Notes: generated by a model not told the origin, from the sequence alone. 64,000 nt of DNA from Leptothrix sp. (in: b-proteobacteria) (GCA_013822685.1 PNKV01000007.1:1-64000), one strand, 5' to 3'. Positions 23,283 through 32,050 are shown, counted from the first letter of the stretch. Numbers and translations are program-made.

Positions 23283-23298
23283 TGTCAAACCTTTGACA
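23283..23298. promoter_or_regulatory. Palindrome upstream of the glycerophosphodiesterase gene
   Basis: TGTCAAA and TTTGACA flank CC as a perfect 7-base inverted repeat, 62 bases before the phosphodiesterase start. On the minus strand the second arm contains a TTGACA hexamer, with TATAAA 11 bases further, too close for a standard promoter. An operator is more likely than a terminator because no T-run follows. Confidence 0.4.
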
Positions 23299-23334
23299 GT
23301 GGCCGCAGCAGGGTCAAGCGGTGCCTTGATCCAA

Positions 23335-24207
23335 TCAGTACTTCTCGGGCACTTCGCGCAAACGCATCAATCCCTCTTGCGCCACCGTGGCGACCAGCGC
23401 GCCGGCCTGCGTGAAGATGCGCCCGAAGTTCATCCCCCGTGAGGCCGATGCGTTGGGCGCGTCCATGTCGTACAGCAACCATTCGTCGACCCTGAAATCA
23501 CGGTGGAACCACATCGCATGGTCCAGGCTGGCCGACTGCATGTTCGACTGAACATACGACACGCCATGGGGCAGCATCGCGGTGCTCATCAACACGAAAT
23601 CAGAGGCGAAGGCCAGGATGCACATGTGCAGCAAAGGATCGTCGGGCAGCTTGCTCTGCGCCTTCATCCAGTGGCGGCGCTGCGGCTCTTTCTTGACGGG
23701 CGCGAAGGGGTTGACCGGATCGATGGGGCGGATCTCGATGGGCCGCTCACGCTCGAACACCGCGCGGATCTTCTCGGGGATCATGGGGGCGATCATCTTG
23801 CGCAGCTCGTGCTCGCTGGGGATGCCTTCGGGGCCATCGACCTGGGGCATGGGCATCTGGTGCTCCAGCCCATCCTCGTGCACCGCGAACGATGCAGACA
23901 TCAGGAAGATGTTCTCGCCATGCTGGATGCCCTTCACATTGCGCGTGCAAAAGCTCTTGCCATCGCGGATGTTCTCCACCTGGTAAACGATGGGCGCGGT
24001 GACATCGCCCGCGCGCAAAAAGTAGCCGTGCATGGAATGGGGCAGTCGGCCCTCCACGGTGCGCCCGGCGGCCATCAGGGCCTGGCCCAGCACCTGGCCA
24101 CCAAACACATTCTTGCCAAAGAAGTTGCGGCTGGTGCCGCGGTAAATGCCCTGTTCGATGGTTTCCAGATCCAGCAGATCCAGCACTTCTTGCATCACGT
24201 TGCTCAT
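23335..24207 (-). CDS. tesB: Acyl-CoA thioesterase II
   Basis: 290 residues with the double hot-dog fold of TesB. Conserved stretches are FGGQVLGQALMAA, HSMHGYFLRAGD, ILAFASDFVLMSTAMLPHG (Asp of the active site), SLDHAMWFHRDFRVDEWLLYD and the final GALVATVAQEGLMR (Gln). It hydrolyses medium- and long-chain acyl-CoAs. The ATG at 24207 gives the normal TesB N-terminus (MSNVMQEVLDLLDLE) with AGAGGA upstream; the longer open frame runs antisense into the GMC oxidoreductase gene. It is divergent from that gene. Confidence 0.94.
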   Translation of the reverse strand: MSNVMQEVLDLLDLETIEQGIYRGTSRNFFGKNVFGGQVLGQALMAAGRTVEGRLPHSMHGYFLRAGDVTAPIVYQVENIRDGKSFCTRNVKGIQHGENIFLMSASFAVHEDGLEHQMPMPQVDGPEGIPSEHELRKMIAPMIPEKIRAVFERERPIEIRPIDPVNPFAPVKKEPQRRHWMKAQSKLPDDPLLHMCILAFASDFVLMSTAMLPHGVSYVQSNMQSASLDHAMWFHRDFRVDEWLLYDMDAPNASASRGMNFGRIFTQAGALVATVAQEGLMRLREVPEKY

Positions 24208-24388
24208 GTCGCGTCCTCTGGTGAAGTCGGCCTGATTATCGTATCGGCCGAGGGAAAGCCCCAAGCACCCTGCAGACCGGGGACAGGGTTTCCCTGATCG
24301 CTCAAGCCAACACTTGGCCGCGCCGGCTATTGAGCCCGCCGCCCCTCTGGCCAAGAATCGGCCAATACATGGACCTTGAGGGATTGAG

Positions 24389-26026
24389 ATGAACAGATTG
24401 AATCGGCGGAATTTCCTGGGCGGCGCGGCGGCCGCGGTAGCTGGCGCCTCCTTGCCAGCCTCGGCCAACGCCAGCATCCCGGTGACGACGTCGCAAGAGC
24501 GCGTGGTGGTGATCGGCTCCGGCTTCGGTGGTGGCGTCTCGGCGCTGCGTTTGGGCCAGGCGGGCATCAAGGTGCTGGTGCTGGAGCGTGGCCGTTGGTG
24601 GAAGACGGGGCCCAACGCTGAGACGTTTCCCCATGCCACCACGCTGGACAAGCGCGATCTGTTCTACACGGCCTGGCCCGAAGTCAACGGCAAGCGCATT
24701 GGCTGGAATCCTTATGCAGGCTTGCTGGAGCCCTTCGTGGGCCAGGGCATCATCGCGGTCACCCCCGCTGGCGTGGGCGGCGGCTCGCTGATGTACCAGG
24801 GCATGACGCTGCAACCCTCTGAAAGCCTGTTCAAGGCCTGCTTCCCCTCAATCGATTACGCGGAGATGGCGTCCGTCTTCTACCCGCGCGTGGCCCAGAT
24901 GCTGCAGCTGCAGACCGCGCCCGATGCACTGGTCAACACCCCCAACTACCAGGCCGCACGCCTGTTTGCCGCCAAGACCCAGGCCGCGGGTTATGACCTG
25001 CAGAAGATCCCGATGCCGATCGACTGGAACTACGCGCTGGCCGAACTGCGGGGTGAGATGAAGCCCTCGTACACCAATGGCGACTGCGCACTCGGCGTGA
25101 ACAACGGCGGCAAGCATTCGGTGGACGTGACCTACATCGAGCAGGCCATTGCCACGGGCAACGTGACCGTCTCGGCGCTGCACCACGTCACCAGCATTGC
25201 CCGCGCGCGCAATGGCGCCTGGACCATCTACGCCGACCGCACCGACGAGTCGGGCACGGTGCTGGAGCGCAAGGTCATCACCGCCAAGAGTCTGATCCTG
25301 TCGGCCGGCACCATCAACACCTCGAAGCTGCTGGTGCGTGCCAAGGCCCGGGGTGACATCACCGGTCTGCCCGACGGCGTGGGGCAAGGCTACGGCACCA
25401 ACGCCGATCAGATCTATGTCTGGTCGAACGACAACGAAGACTTCGGCACCGTGCAAGGTGGCCCCGTCGTGTATGGCAGCAAGGAGTGGAACAACGCCAG
25501 CCAGCCGGCCAACACGGTGATCCAGGCCTCTTTGCCCCCACCCAGCCAGAGCAGCACCGCCAGCTCGATGCCGCTCGCGATGCTGCCAGCGGCCAAAGCG
25601 GTGTCCGGCGCCACTTCGGAAACAACGCACTCGACCATGCTCGTGGGCTACGGCATGAGCAATGGCCGCGGCAAGTTTGTCTACAACTGGCTGACCGACA
25701 AAGTGGAGTTGAAGTGGCCCTCGGGCGGTGACGCCGCGACCAACAAACGCATCAAGGAACGGATCACCGCCATCGCCGGCCCGGGCGCCAAGTTGATCAA
25801 CACCAATGATTTGATCAACACCACCTGGCACTCGCTGGGCGGTGCGTGCATTGGCGTGGTCTGCGACCAGGAAGGTCGGGTCAAGGGCCAGCGCGGACTG
25901 TATGTGCTGGACGGTGCGCTGATGCCCGGGGCCACGTGCGCGTGCAACCCGTCGATGACGATCGCAGCCGTGGTGGAGCGGGCGCTTGACCGGATCGTGC
26001 GCAACGACATTGGCACGATCATTTGA
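24389..26026 (+). CDS. Tat-exported GMC oxidoreductase, cholesterol-oxidase-like
   Basis: 545 residues. The N-terminus NRRNFLGGAAAAVAGASL is a twin-arginine signal. The FAD-binding Rossmann motif is VVVIGSGFGGGVSALRLGQAG. The segments GVGGGSLMYQGMTLQPSESLF and the C-terminal TWHSLGGACIGVV with CACNPSMTIAAVVERALDRI align by eye with Streptomyces cholesterol oxidase, keeping the active-site His and Asn. The YHPLGGC of that enzyme is changed to WHSLGGA. It probably oxidises a sterol-like or other bulky alcohol in the periplasm. GAGGGAT lies before the ATG. There is no cytochrome or second subunit gene nearby. Confidence 0.88.
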   Translation: MNRLNRRNFLGGAAAAVAGASLPASANASIPVTTSQERVVVIGSGFGGGVSALRLGQAGIKVLVLERGRWWKTGPNAETFPHATTLDKRDLFYTAWPEVNGKRIGWNPYAGLLEPFVGQGIIAVTPAGVGGGSLMYQGMTLQPSESLFKACFPSIDYAEMASVFYPRVAQMLQLQTAPDALVNTPNYQAARLFAAKTQAAGYDLQKIPMPIDWNYALAELRGEMKPSYTNGDCALGVNNGGKHSVDVTYIEQAIATGNVTVSALHHVTSIARARNGAWTIYADRTDESGTVLERKVITAKSLILSAGTINTSKLLVRAKARGDITGLPDGVGQGYGTNADQIYVWSNDNEDFGTVQGGPVVYGSKEWNNASQPANTVIQASLPPPSQSSTASSMPLAMLPAAKAVSGATSETTHSTMLVGYGMSNGRGKFVYNWLTDKVELKWPSGGDAATNKRIKERITAIAGPGAKLINTNDLINTTWHSLGGACIGVVCDQEGRVKGQRGLYVLDGALMPGATCACNPSMTIAAVVERALDRIVRNDIGTII

Positions 26027-26087
26027 CAACGCTTTTCGATGCGTCTTAGGCTGGGATCTCGAAGCCGTCCGGCGGGCATCCAAAACA

Positions 26088-26113
26088 TGTATGATTCATA
26101 TACGTTTCATACA
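26088..26113. promoter_or_regulatory. Inverted repeat upstream of the ParD-like gene
   Basis: TGTATGA (26088-26094) and TCATACA (26107-26113) form a perfect 7-base inverted repeat with a 12-base spacer, ending ten bases before the ParD-like ATG. The location over the expected promoter and ribosome site suggests autoregulation by the small DNA-binding protein it precedes, as is usual for antitoxin genes. Confidence 0.6.
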
Positions 26114-26123
26114 AAGGCCACCC

Positions 26124-26384
26124 ATGGGCATCGTCAAGATTTCAGACCTCATGCACGAGAACCTGCGCGTGGCGGGCAACGCCCTCAGCCGGTCGATCAA
26201 TGCCCAGGCCGAGCACTGGATGCGCGTCGGCATGCTGACCGAGATGCACCCCGAGCTGGACCACCGCGACATCTGCCAGCTGCTGATACGGGCTGAACTC
26301 ACGGGGGGCCTGGACATCACCGCGGCGGCCATGGCACCGGCCAGCAAGCGCCGCGCCACCGCATCACCCATCCGGAAACAGTGA
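26124..26384 (+). CDS. ParD-like antitoxin-family protein
   Basis: 86 residues of the ParD-like family: MGIVKISDLMHENLRVAGNA, then SRSINAQAEHWMRVGML, a ribbon-helix-helix-like N-terminal part, followed by a helix and a basic tail (KRRATASPIRKQ). No ParE-type toxin gene follows. Instead the stop shares its A with the start of a methionine aminopeptidase gene (TGATG). This pairing is recurrent in proteobacteria, so the gene is probably a transcription regulator of the map unit rather than a true antitoxin. The ATG at 26124 follows the inverted repeat. Confidence 0.85.
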   Translation: MGIVKISDLMHENLRVAGNALSRSINAQAEHWMRVGMLTEMHPELDHRDICQLLIRAELTGGLDITAAAMAPASKRRATASPIRKQ

Positions 26385-27166
26385 TGGCCCGCGGCGTTCC
26401 CATCAGGTCCTCGCAAGAGATCGACATGGCGCGCCAGGCCGGCCGGTTGGCCGCCGAGGTGCTGGACATGATCGCGCCGCATGTGGTGCCGGGCGTGAGC
26501 ACGGAAACGCTTGACCAGATCTGCCATGAGCACATCGTGAAGGTCCAGGGCACCATCCCGGCCAACGTGGGCTACCTGGGCTATCCCAAGACCATCCTCA
26601 CCTCGGTCAACGAGGTGGTCTGCCACGGCATTCCCTCACCCGGCAAGATCTTGAAGAAGGGCGACATCGTCAACATCGATGTGGCCGTCATCAAAGATGG
26701 CTGGTTTGGCGACACCAGCCGCATGTACTTTGTCGGCGCCCCCAGTGCGCTGGCCCGCCGCCTGGTCGAGACCACCCGCGAGGCCTTGCTGGCCGGCATC
26801 GCGCAGGTCAAGCCGGGCGCTACTTTGGGCGATGTGGGCCATGCCATCCAGTCGGTGGCCCAACGCGAGCATTTCAGCGTGGTGCGCGAATACTGCGGGC
26901 ACGGCATCGGGCAGGTGTACCACGATGAACCGCAAGTGCTGCACTACGGGCAGCGCGGCCAAGGGCTCAAGCTTGAGGAGGGCATGGTGTTCACGATCGA
27001 GCCGATGCTCAACGCCGGCCGCCGCGAAACCCGGCAGTTGGCCGATGGCTGGACCGTGGTCACGACAGACCGGTCGCTCTCAGCCCAATGGGAACACATG
27101 GTGGCCGTCACACCCCAGGGCCACGAGGTGCTGACCGCCTGGCCCGTGGCCAACTGGCGCAATTGA
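26384..27166 (+). CDS. map: Type I methionyl aminopeptidase
   Basis: 260 residues with all five metal ligands of the family: two Asp in NIDVAVIKDGWFGDTSRMYF, His in REYCGHGIGQVYHDEPQVLH, Glu in EEGMVFTIEPMLNAG and Glu in SAQWEHMVAVT. It removes N-terminal Met from new proteins. The ATG at 26384 overlaps the stop of the ParD-like gene; a GTG one codon earlier is also in frame. The essential map copy of Burkholderiales is usually beside rpsB, so this one is probably a second, separately regulated paralogue. Confidence 0.94.
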   Translation: MARGVPIRSSQEIDMARQAGRLAAEVLDMIAPHVVPGVSTETLDQICHEHIVKVQGTIPANVGYLGYPKTILTSVNEVVCHGIPSPGKILKKGDIVNIDVAVIKDGWFGDTSRMYFVGAPSALARRLVETTREALLAGIAQVKPGATLGDVGHAIQSVAQREHFSVVREYCGHGIGQVYHDEPQVLHYGQRGQGLKLEEGMVFTIEPMLNAGRRETRQLADGWTVVTTDRSLSAQWEHMVAVTPQGHEVLTAWPVANWRN

Positions 27167-27169
27167 GGC

Positions 27170-27649
27170 TCAGCCGCGCAGCGCGGCTTCAATCTTGGCC
27201 ACGTCGATCTTGCCCATCTCCATCATGGCGGTGAACGCGCGCTGTGCAGCCACCCGGTCCGGGTTGGTGATTGCGTGCAGCAACACGCGGGGCGTGATCT
27301 GCCATGACAGGCCCCATTTGTCCTTGCACCAACCGCAGGCACTTTCCTGACCGCCGTTGCCCACGATGGCGTTCCACAGCCGATCGGTTTCGGCCTGGTC
27401 CTCGGTCAGGACCTGGAAGGAGAAGGCCTCGTCGTGCTTGAACTGAGGCCCACCATTCAGCCCCACACAGGGGATGCCCATCACCGTGAATTCCACCGTC
27501 AAGACGTCGCCCTTCTTGCCATCGGGATAGTCCCCCGGCGCGTGGTGCACGGCAGTCACCGAGGTGTCGGGAAAGGTCTCGGCATAAAAGCTGGCGGCGT
27601 CCAGCGCGGTGCCGTCGTACCAGAGGCAAACTGTGTTCTTGCTGGCCAT
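27170..27649 (-). CDS. VOC superfamily protein (PhnB/3-demethylubiquinone-methyltransferase-like)
   Basis: 159 residues of the PhnB-like glyoxalase/bleomycin-resistance fold, with CLWYDGTALDAASFYAETFPDTSV, GKKGDVLTVEFTVMGIPCVGLNGGP and the closing KWGLSWQITPRVLLHAI. Members of this subfamily lack a proven activity. AGGAGAA precedes the ATG. It is convergent with map, with only a three-base gap between stops. Confidence 0.9.
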   Translation of the reverse strand: MASKNTVCLWYDGTALDAASFYAETFPDTSVTAVHHAPGDYPDGKKGDVLTVEFTVMGIPCVGLNGGPQFKHDEAFSFQVLTEDQAETDRLWNAIVGNGGQESACGWCKDKWGLSWQITPRVLLHAITNPDRVAAQRAFTAMMEMGKIDVAKIEAALRG

Positions 27650-27704
27650 GGTCTTCTCCTGGTTGGGATGGGATTGGCAAGCATATGAGAATCTGCCGCC
27701 GCGG

Positions 27705-28718
27705 TCACCTGTGGCTCAGCCGGTAGCTGCTGGGCGCCACGCCCGTCCATGCCTTGAAAGCCCGTGCGAAGTTGGCCGCGTGCCGATAACCCAGTCGTTC
27801 GGCAATGTGCTGCACTTCCAGGTGCGGCTGCATCAGCAGCGCCTTGGCATCTCTGGCGCGGGCCAGGTTCAGCAGTTCAAGGTAGCTGGCCCCTTCATCA
27901 CTCAAGCGCCGCCGCAAGGTGCGCGAGGACAGGCCCAGCGCCTGTGCCACGTGGTCAAGGCCAGGGTAGCCGCCATCACCCAGGGCCAGCAGCTGCTGCA
28001 CCAGGTTGGCCATCCCCGCGCTGGACTGCGATAGCCGTGCCATCTCGTCCTCGCATTGCGCGATGGCCTGGCGCAAGCTCACCGGGTTGGCCATGGGCAA
28101 GGGCTGGTCCAGCCGCGAGTCATCCAAGCGCAGTTGCGTGGCCGGCATGCCGTAGCGCACATCGCCCAGTCGGCGCTGGGCCTGCTGCGCATAAGGCGGC
28201 GGCGCAAAATCAAACCACACTTCGCACGGCAGGGCCGTCACGCCAATCAACGCCATGGTGCTTCGGTACAGGCTGGTGACCACCGTCTCCAGCACCATGG
28301 GCCGAACCGAAGCGGGCACCAGCGCGGGCAAGGTGTTGAACTCCAGCACGCGCAGGCCGGGCTCCACACGCACCGCAAAGGTGATGCCGATACCATAGAT
28401 GGGCCAGTACTTCTCGGCCAAGGCCAGCGCATCACGCACGCTGGCCGATGACAGGATGGCCGTGCCCAGCGCGCCAAAGGCCGTGGGCGGTAATCGCCAA
28501 CCCATCTCGATGCCGATCCCGATGTCGCCCACGGTGTCCCGCACGGCCAACAACAAACGTTCGTACTGCGCCGAGCTGATGCCACCCGCCGCGTTCACCT
28601 CGCGCGCCGTGAGTTCGGCCTTGCGCAGCACATCGCGAACCGAGAAGCCCAGCTCGGACACCAGCTCCAGGTAGGTCTGCGGAAGCACGCGGGGCAACGA
28701 TGGTGGGAGGTGGTCCAT
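27705..28718 (-). CDS. AraC family transcriptional regulator (Arabinose_bd-type)
   Basis: 337 residues. The N-terminal effector domain (LELVSELGFSVRDVLRKAELT to about 230) is of the OruR/ArgR-like type. The C-terminal double helix-turn-helix is seen in LDHVAQALGLSSRTLRRRLSDEG and IAERLGYRHAANFARAFKAWTGVAPSSYR. The start at 28718 gives the usual length; the open frame continues upstream over the amidase leader. It is divergent from the amidase gene by 115 bases, so the amidase is the likely target. Confidence 0.9.
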   Translation of the reverse strand: MDHLPPSLPRVLPQTYLELVSELGFSVRDVLRKAELTAREVNAAGGISSAQYERLLLAVRDTVGDIGIGIEMGWRLPPTAFGALGTAILSSASVRDALALAEKYWPIYGIGITFAVRVEPGLRVLEFNTLPALVPASVRPMVLETVVTSLYRSTMALIGVTALPCEVWFDFAPPPYAQQAQRRLGDVRYGMPATQLRLDDSRLDQPLPMANPVSLRQAIAQCEDEMARLSQSSAGMANLVQQLLALGDGGYPGLDHVAQALGLSSRTLRRRLSDEGASYLELLNLARARDAKALLMQPHLEVQHIAERLGYRHAANFARAFKAWTGVAPSSYRLSHR

Positions 28719-28833
28719 GCGCGAAGCATAGCGGCGCCTTGGCCAAAAATGATTGGCGACTTGCCCAGGGAGGATGCGTGGCCACGTCACCGCCGCCACA
28801 CAATCACGGCACCCTTTAGCCGGAGACGCCCCC

Positions 28834-30327
28834 GTGACCTCACCTGCCCTGTGCGAGCTCAGCGCCAGCCAAGCCCTGGCGCAACTGCGCGCCCAAGAGA
28901 TCAGCTCCCGCGAACTGCTGGAAGCCTGCATGGCCCGCGTTGATGCCCTCAACCCCCAGCTGAACGCGGTGATCGCCCACCAACGCGAGGCCGCCCGCGC
29001 CCTTGCCGATCAGGCTGACCAAGCCACGCGCCGGGGCGAAAACTGGGGCCCGCTGCATGGCCTGCCCATGACCTTGAAAGACGCCTGGGAAGTGCCCGGC
29101 ATGCCTTGCGTTGGCGGCGCACCAGAGTACCGGGATCACCGACCTCAACAGGCCGGGCCCACCATCCAACGCGTGCTGGATGCCGGCGCCATCGCCTTCG
29201 GAAAAACCAATGTGCCCTACAAGTCGCTGGATGTGCAGACCTACAACCCGGTCTTCGGCACCACCCACAACCCGTGGGATGTGCGCAAGACCTGCGGCGG
29301 CTCGTCGGGCGGCGCGGCCGTGGCCTTGGCCACTGGCATGACGCCGTTGGAGATCGGCAGTGACATCGGCGGCTCCATCCGCATCCCAGCGCACTTCTGC
29401 GGCGTGTATGGACACAAGTCCACCCACGGCACCCTGTCCATGCGCGGCCACATCCCCGGCGATCCGGGCAGCCTGAGCGAGCCTCCCTTGGGGGTGGCTG
29501 GCCCCATGGCCCGCACGGCCGAAGACCTGCAACTGCTGTTCGACCTGCTCGTGGGCTCGACGCCCGCGATGCCCTCCGGCTGGACCGCCCACCTGCCACA
29601 GCCCCGCCACGAACGCATCGATCAATACCGCGTGCTGATGTGGGTGGACGACCCGGACTGCCCGATTGATGCGGGCATGGCCGACCTGTACCAGCAGCTG
29701 GGCCAAACCCTGAAAGCCGCTGGCGTGCAAGTGGATGTGGGCAGCCCATTGGGCCTGGGCCTCAAGGACATCTACCCTTTGTACTTCCAACAAATGGGCG
29801 GCGTGATGGGCGCATGGCTGAGGCCGGACGAACGCCGTGCCAAGGGCATGGTGGCACCTCTGGGTGCGGCCACGGCGCCCTTGATGCGGGCCGTCAGCAA
29901 GCTCGTGAGCCTGCCCCACAGCGTGGGCGAGTTCGTCAAGGGCATGACCGGGGGACTGGGCGATTGGTTCAGCGTGGTGGAAGAAAGCAACCGCCTGCGC
30001 GAAACCTTCACCACCGTGTTCAATCGCTATGACGTGATCCTGATGCCCCCCACCTACACGCCGGCCTTCGCGCACAACCATGGCTTCATGCCCACCCGGC
30101 GGATCAAGGTGAACGGCGCACGCCGTCACTACTCCGATTTGTTCATGTGGATCGCGCCGGCCACCCTGATGGGCTTGCCCGCCACCAGCGCCCCGCTGGG
30201 GCAGACGGCGGCGGGCTTGCCGGTGAATGTGCAGATCATGGGGGCACCCTACGAGGACCGCGTGACGATGCACTTCGCCAAGTTGCTGGCCGGCGTGATG
30301 GGTGGGTTTGTGAAGCCAAAGGCCTAG
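28834..30327 (+). CDS. Amidase signature family hydrolase
   Basis: 497 residues starting at a GTG with CGGAG upstream. The Ser-cisSer-Lys triad is visible: Lys in GLPMTLKDAWEVPG, cis-Ser in KTCGGSSGGAAVALATGM, and the nucleophile in IGSDIGGSIRIPAHFCG. It hydrolyses an amide bond; the substrate cannot be deduced. The earlier ATG at 28753 would add 27 residues with no family similarity. It is divergent from the AraC regulator. Confidence 0.93.
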   Translation: MTSPALCELSASQALAQLRAQEISSRELLEACMARVDALNPQLNAVIAHQREAARALADQADQATRRGENWGPLHGLPMTLKDAWEVPGMPCVGGAPEYRDHRPQQAGPTIQRVLDAGAIAFGKTNVPYKSLDVQTYNPVFGTTHNPWDVRKTCGGSSGGAAVALATGMTPLEIGSDIGGSIRIPAHFCGVYGHKSTHGTLSMRGHIPGDPGSLSEPPLGVAGPMARTAEDLQLLFDLLVGSTPAMPSGWTAHLPQPRHERIDQYRVLMWVDDPDCPIDAGMADLYQQLGQTLKAAGVQVDVGSPLGLGLKDIYPLYFQQMGGVMGAWLRPDERRAKGMVAPLGAATAPLMRAVSKLVSLPHSVGEFVKGMTGGLGDWFSVVEESNRLRETFTTVFNRYDVILMPPTYTPAFAHNHGFMPTRRIKVNGARRHYSDLFMWIAPATLMGLPATSAPLGQTAAGLPVNVQIMGAPYEDRVTMHFAKLLAGVMGGFVKPKA

Positions 30328-30349
30328 GGAAGCGCATCGCGGCTCCTCG

Positions 30350-31141
30350 TCAAAACGCGCTCTTGATCAGCCCCCCATCCACGCGAAGGGCCGCGCCGGT
30401 GGTCGCCGAGGCGAGCGGGCTGGCCACATAGGCCACGAGCGAGGCCACTTCCTGCGGCGATGCAAAGCGCTTGATCAGCGAGGTGGGGCGCACGTGCTCG
30501 AAGAACTCCGCCTCGACCTGCTCGAAGCTCTTGTCGGTGGCGCGTGCCATGTCTTGGACAAAGTCGCCCACGCCACGCGACTTGGTGGGGCCGGGCAATA
30601 CGCTGTTGACGGTGATGCCCGTGCCAGCGACCGATTCCGCCAGGCCGCGCGACACGGCGAGTTGTGCGGTCTTGGTCATGCCGTAATGGATCATCTCGGT
30701 CGGGATCTGCACGGCGCTTTCGCTGGAGATGAAGATGATCCGCCCCCAGTCCGCGCGCTTCATGTCGGGCAGCACCAGGCGCGCGAGGCGCACGCCGCTG
30801 AGGACATTGACGTCGAAAAAGCGTTGCCAATCTTCGTCGGGGATGTCCTCGAAAGCCTTGGGTTCGAAGATGCCCAGGTTGTTGACGAGGATGTTGATGC
30901 CCGGAAAGCGCCGCACGGTTTCCTCTGCGGCTTCGGCCTTGCTCAGGTCGGCCGCATGGCCATGCACTGTGCCCTGCGTTTCGGCGCGGATTCGCTCCAC
31001 CGCCTCGTCAACAGCCGCCTGGGTGCGGCCATTGACGATGACTGCGGCGCCCTCCTGGGCCAAGGTGTGCGCAATCGCGTAGCCGATGCCGGCCGTGCTG
31101 CCGCTGACCAAAGCCAGCTTCCCATTGAGTCGAAGGTCCAT
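30350..31141 (-). CDS. SDR family oxidoreductase
   Basis: 263 residues of classical SDR type: cofactor motif SGSTAGIGYAIA, NNLGIFEPKAFEDI (NNxG), catalytic Ser in IFISSESAVQ, and the YGMTK active-site pair. The C-terminal SPLASATTGAALRVDGGLI is typical. The substrate is unknown. It lies 17 bases downstream of the second SDR gene on the same strand, and both are divergent from a LysR gene. Confidence 0.92.
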   Translation of the reverse strand: MDLRLNGKLALVSGSTAGIGYAIAHTLAQEGAAVIVNGRTQAAVDEAVERIRAETQGTVHGHAADLSKAEAAEETVRRFPGINILVNNLGIFEPKAFEDIPDEDWQRFFDVNVLSGVRLARLVLPDMKRADWGRIIFISSESAVQIPTEMIHYGMTKTAQLAVSRGLAESVAGTGITVNSVLPGPTKSRGVGDFVQDMARATDKSFEQVEAEFFEHVRPTSLIKRFASPQEVASLVAYVASPLASATTGAALRVDGGLIKSAF

Positions 31142-31158
31142 GTCGATGCTCCTCGTGT

Positions 31159-31935
31159 TCAGGCTGCAAAGCCGCCGTCGATCAGCAAATCAGCGCCCGT
31201 GACGAACGCCGCCTCCGGGCTAGCCAGATAAGCCACCATACCAGCGATCTCATCGGCCTTGCCGTGGCGTGGGATGGCCATCAGGCCGTGCATCGTGGCG
31301 GCAAAGTCGCCGGTTTCAGGGTTCATGTCGGTGTCCACCGGGCCAGGCGCCACGTTGTTGACGGTGATGCCACGCGGCCCGAGGTCACGGGCCAGGCCCT
31401 TGACCAGGCCCACGAGGGCGGACTTGCTCATCGCATAGGGGGCGCCGCCGGCAAACGGCATGCGCTGTGCATTGGTGCTGCCGATGTTGATGATGCGGCC
31501 GCCTTCCTTCATGTGCTTGGCAGCGGCTTGCGAGGCCACGAACACGGAGCGGATGTTGACGGCCACGGTGCGGTCGAAGTCTTCCAAGGTGAACTGATCC
31601 AGCGGGGCCAGGGCCAGCACGCCGGCGCTGTTGACGAGGATGTCCAGGCGGCCGAAGCGGGCAGCGACGCCATCAATGGCGCTGGTCAGCGCGGCAGCAT
31701 CGAAGGCATCGGCCTTGACGGCGATGGCGTTACCGCCGTTGGCCTTGATTTCTTCGACGAGCGCTTCGGCCGCGATGGCCGAGGTGGCATAGCCAATGGC
31801 GACACTGGCGCCGTCGCGGGCCAGGCGGCGCGCAGAGGCGGCGCCGATGCCGCGCGAGCCGCCATGGATGAAGGCGACCTTGCCGGCGAGGGGCTTGGCG
31901 GCAATGGCGGAGGTGGTGCTGACGGTGGTGCTCAT
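31159..31935 (-). CDS. SDR family oxidoreductase (3-oxoacyl-ACP reductase-like)
   Basis: 258 residues. It has the cofactor motif HGGSRGIGAASARRLA, NSAGVLALAPLDQ, catalytic Ser in IINIGSTNAQ and the active-site pair YAMSK. The C-terminus VTGADLLIDGGFAA is standard for FabG-like SDRs. AAAGGAAA lies before the ATG at 31935; the open frame continues upstream without a better start. It is first of the two-gene SDR unit, divergent from the LysR gene by 115 bases. Confidence 0.92.
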   Translation of the reverse strand: MSTTVSTTSAIAAKPLAGKVAFIHGGSRGIGAASARRLARDGASVAIGYATSAIAAEALVEEIKANGGNAIAVKADAFDAAALTSAIDGVAARFGRLDILVNSAGVLALAPLDQFTLEDFDRTVAVNIRSVFVASQAAAKHMKEGGRIINIGSTNAQRMPFAGGAPYAMSKSALVGLVKGLARDLGPRGITVNNVAPGPVDTDMNPETGDFAATMHGLMAIPRHGKADEIAGMVAYLASPEAAFVTGADLLIDGGFAA

Positions 31936-32050
31936 GGCGTTTCCTTTTGAAGTGGAGGAGTTGATGAGCATCAGTTTGGCTTTTGTCACCTGTTTCCGGT
32001 AGCCATTGAATTGATCATTCAGTTTCAACCATTGGTATAAGATAAAACCC
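31936..32050. promoter_or_regulatory. Divergent promoter region between SDR and LysR genes
   Basis: AT-rich compared with its flanks. It holds two direct copies of CCATTG at 32003-32008 and 32029-32034, with TGATCA between them at 32012-32017, a plausible LysR binding region. A TATAAG hexamer at 32036-32041 ends nine bases before the LysR ATG and could be its -10 element. All assignments here are inference. Confidence 0.4.

Noticed and set aside
23283-23298. TTGACA inside the palindrome as a -35 box with TATAAA as -10.
   Set aside because: The spacer is only about 11 bases, too short for sigma-70.
26124-27166. The ParD-like gene and map as a standard parDE toxin-antitoxin pair.
   Set aside because: The second gene is a complete methionine aminopeptidase, not a ParE-type toxin.
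31986-32010. A TGTCACC motif near 31986 as a further ECF41 promoter.
   Set aside because: The last base differs and no CGTC follows after 16 bases.
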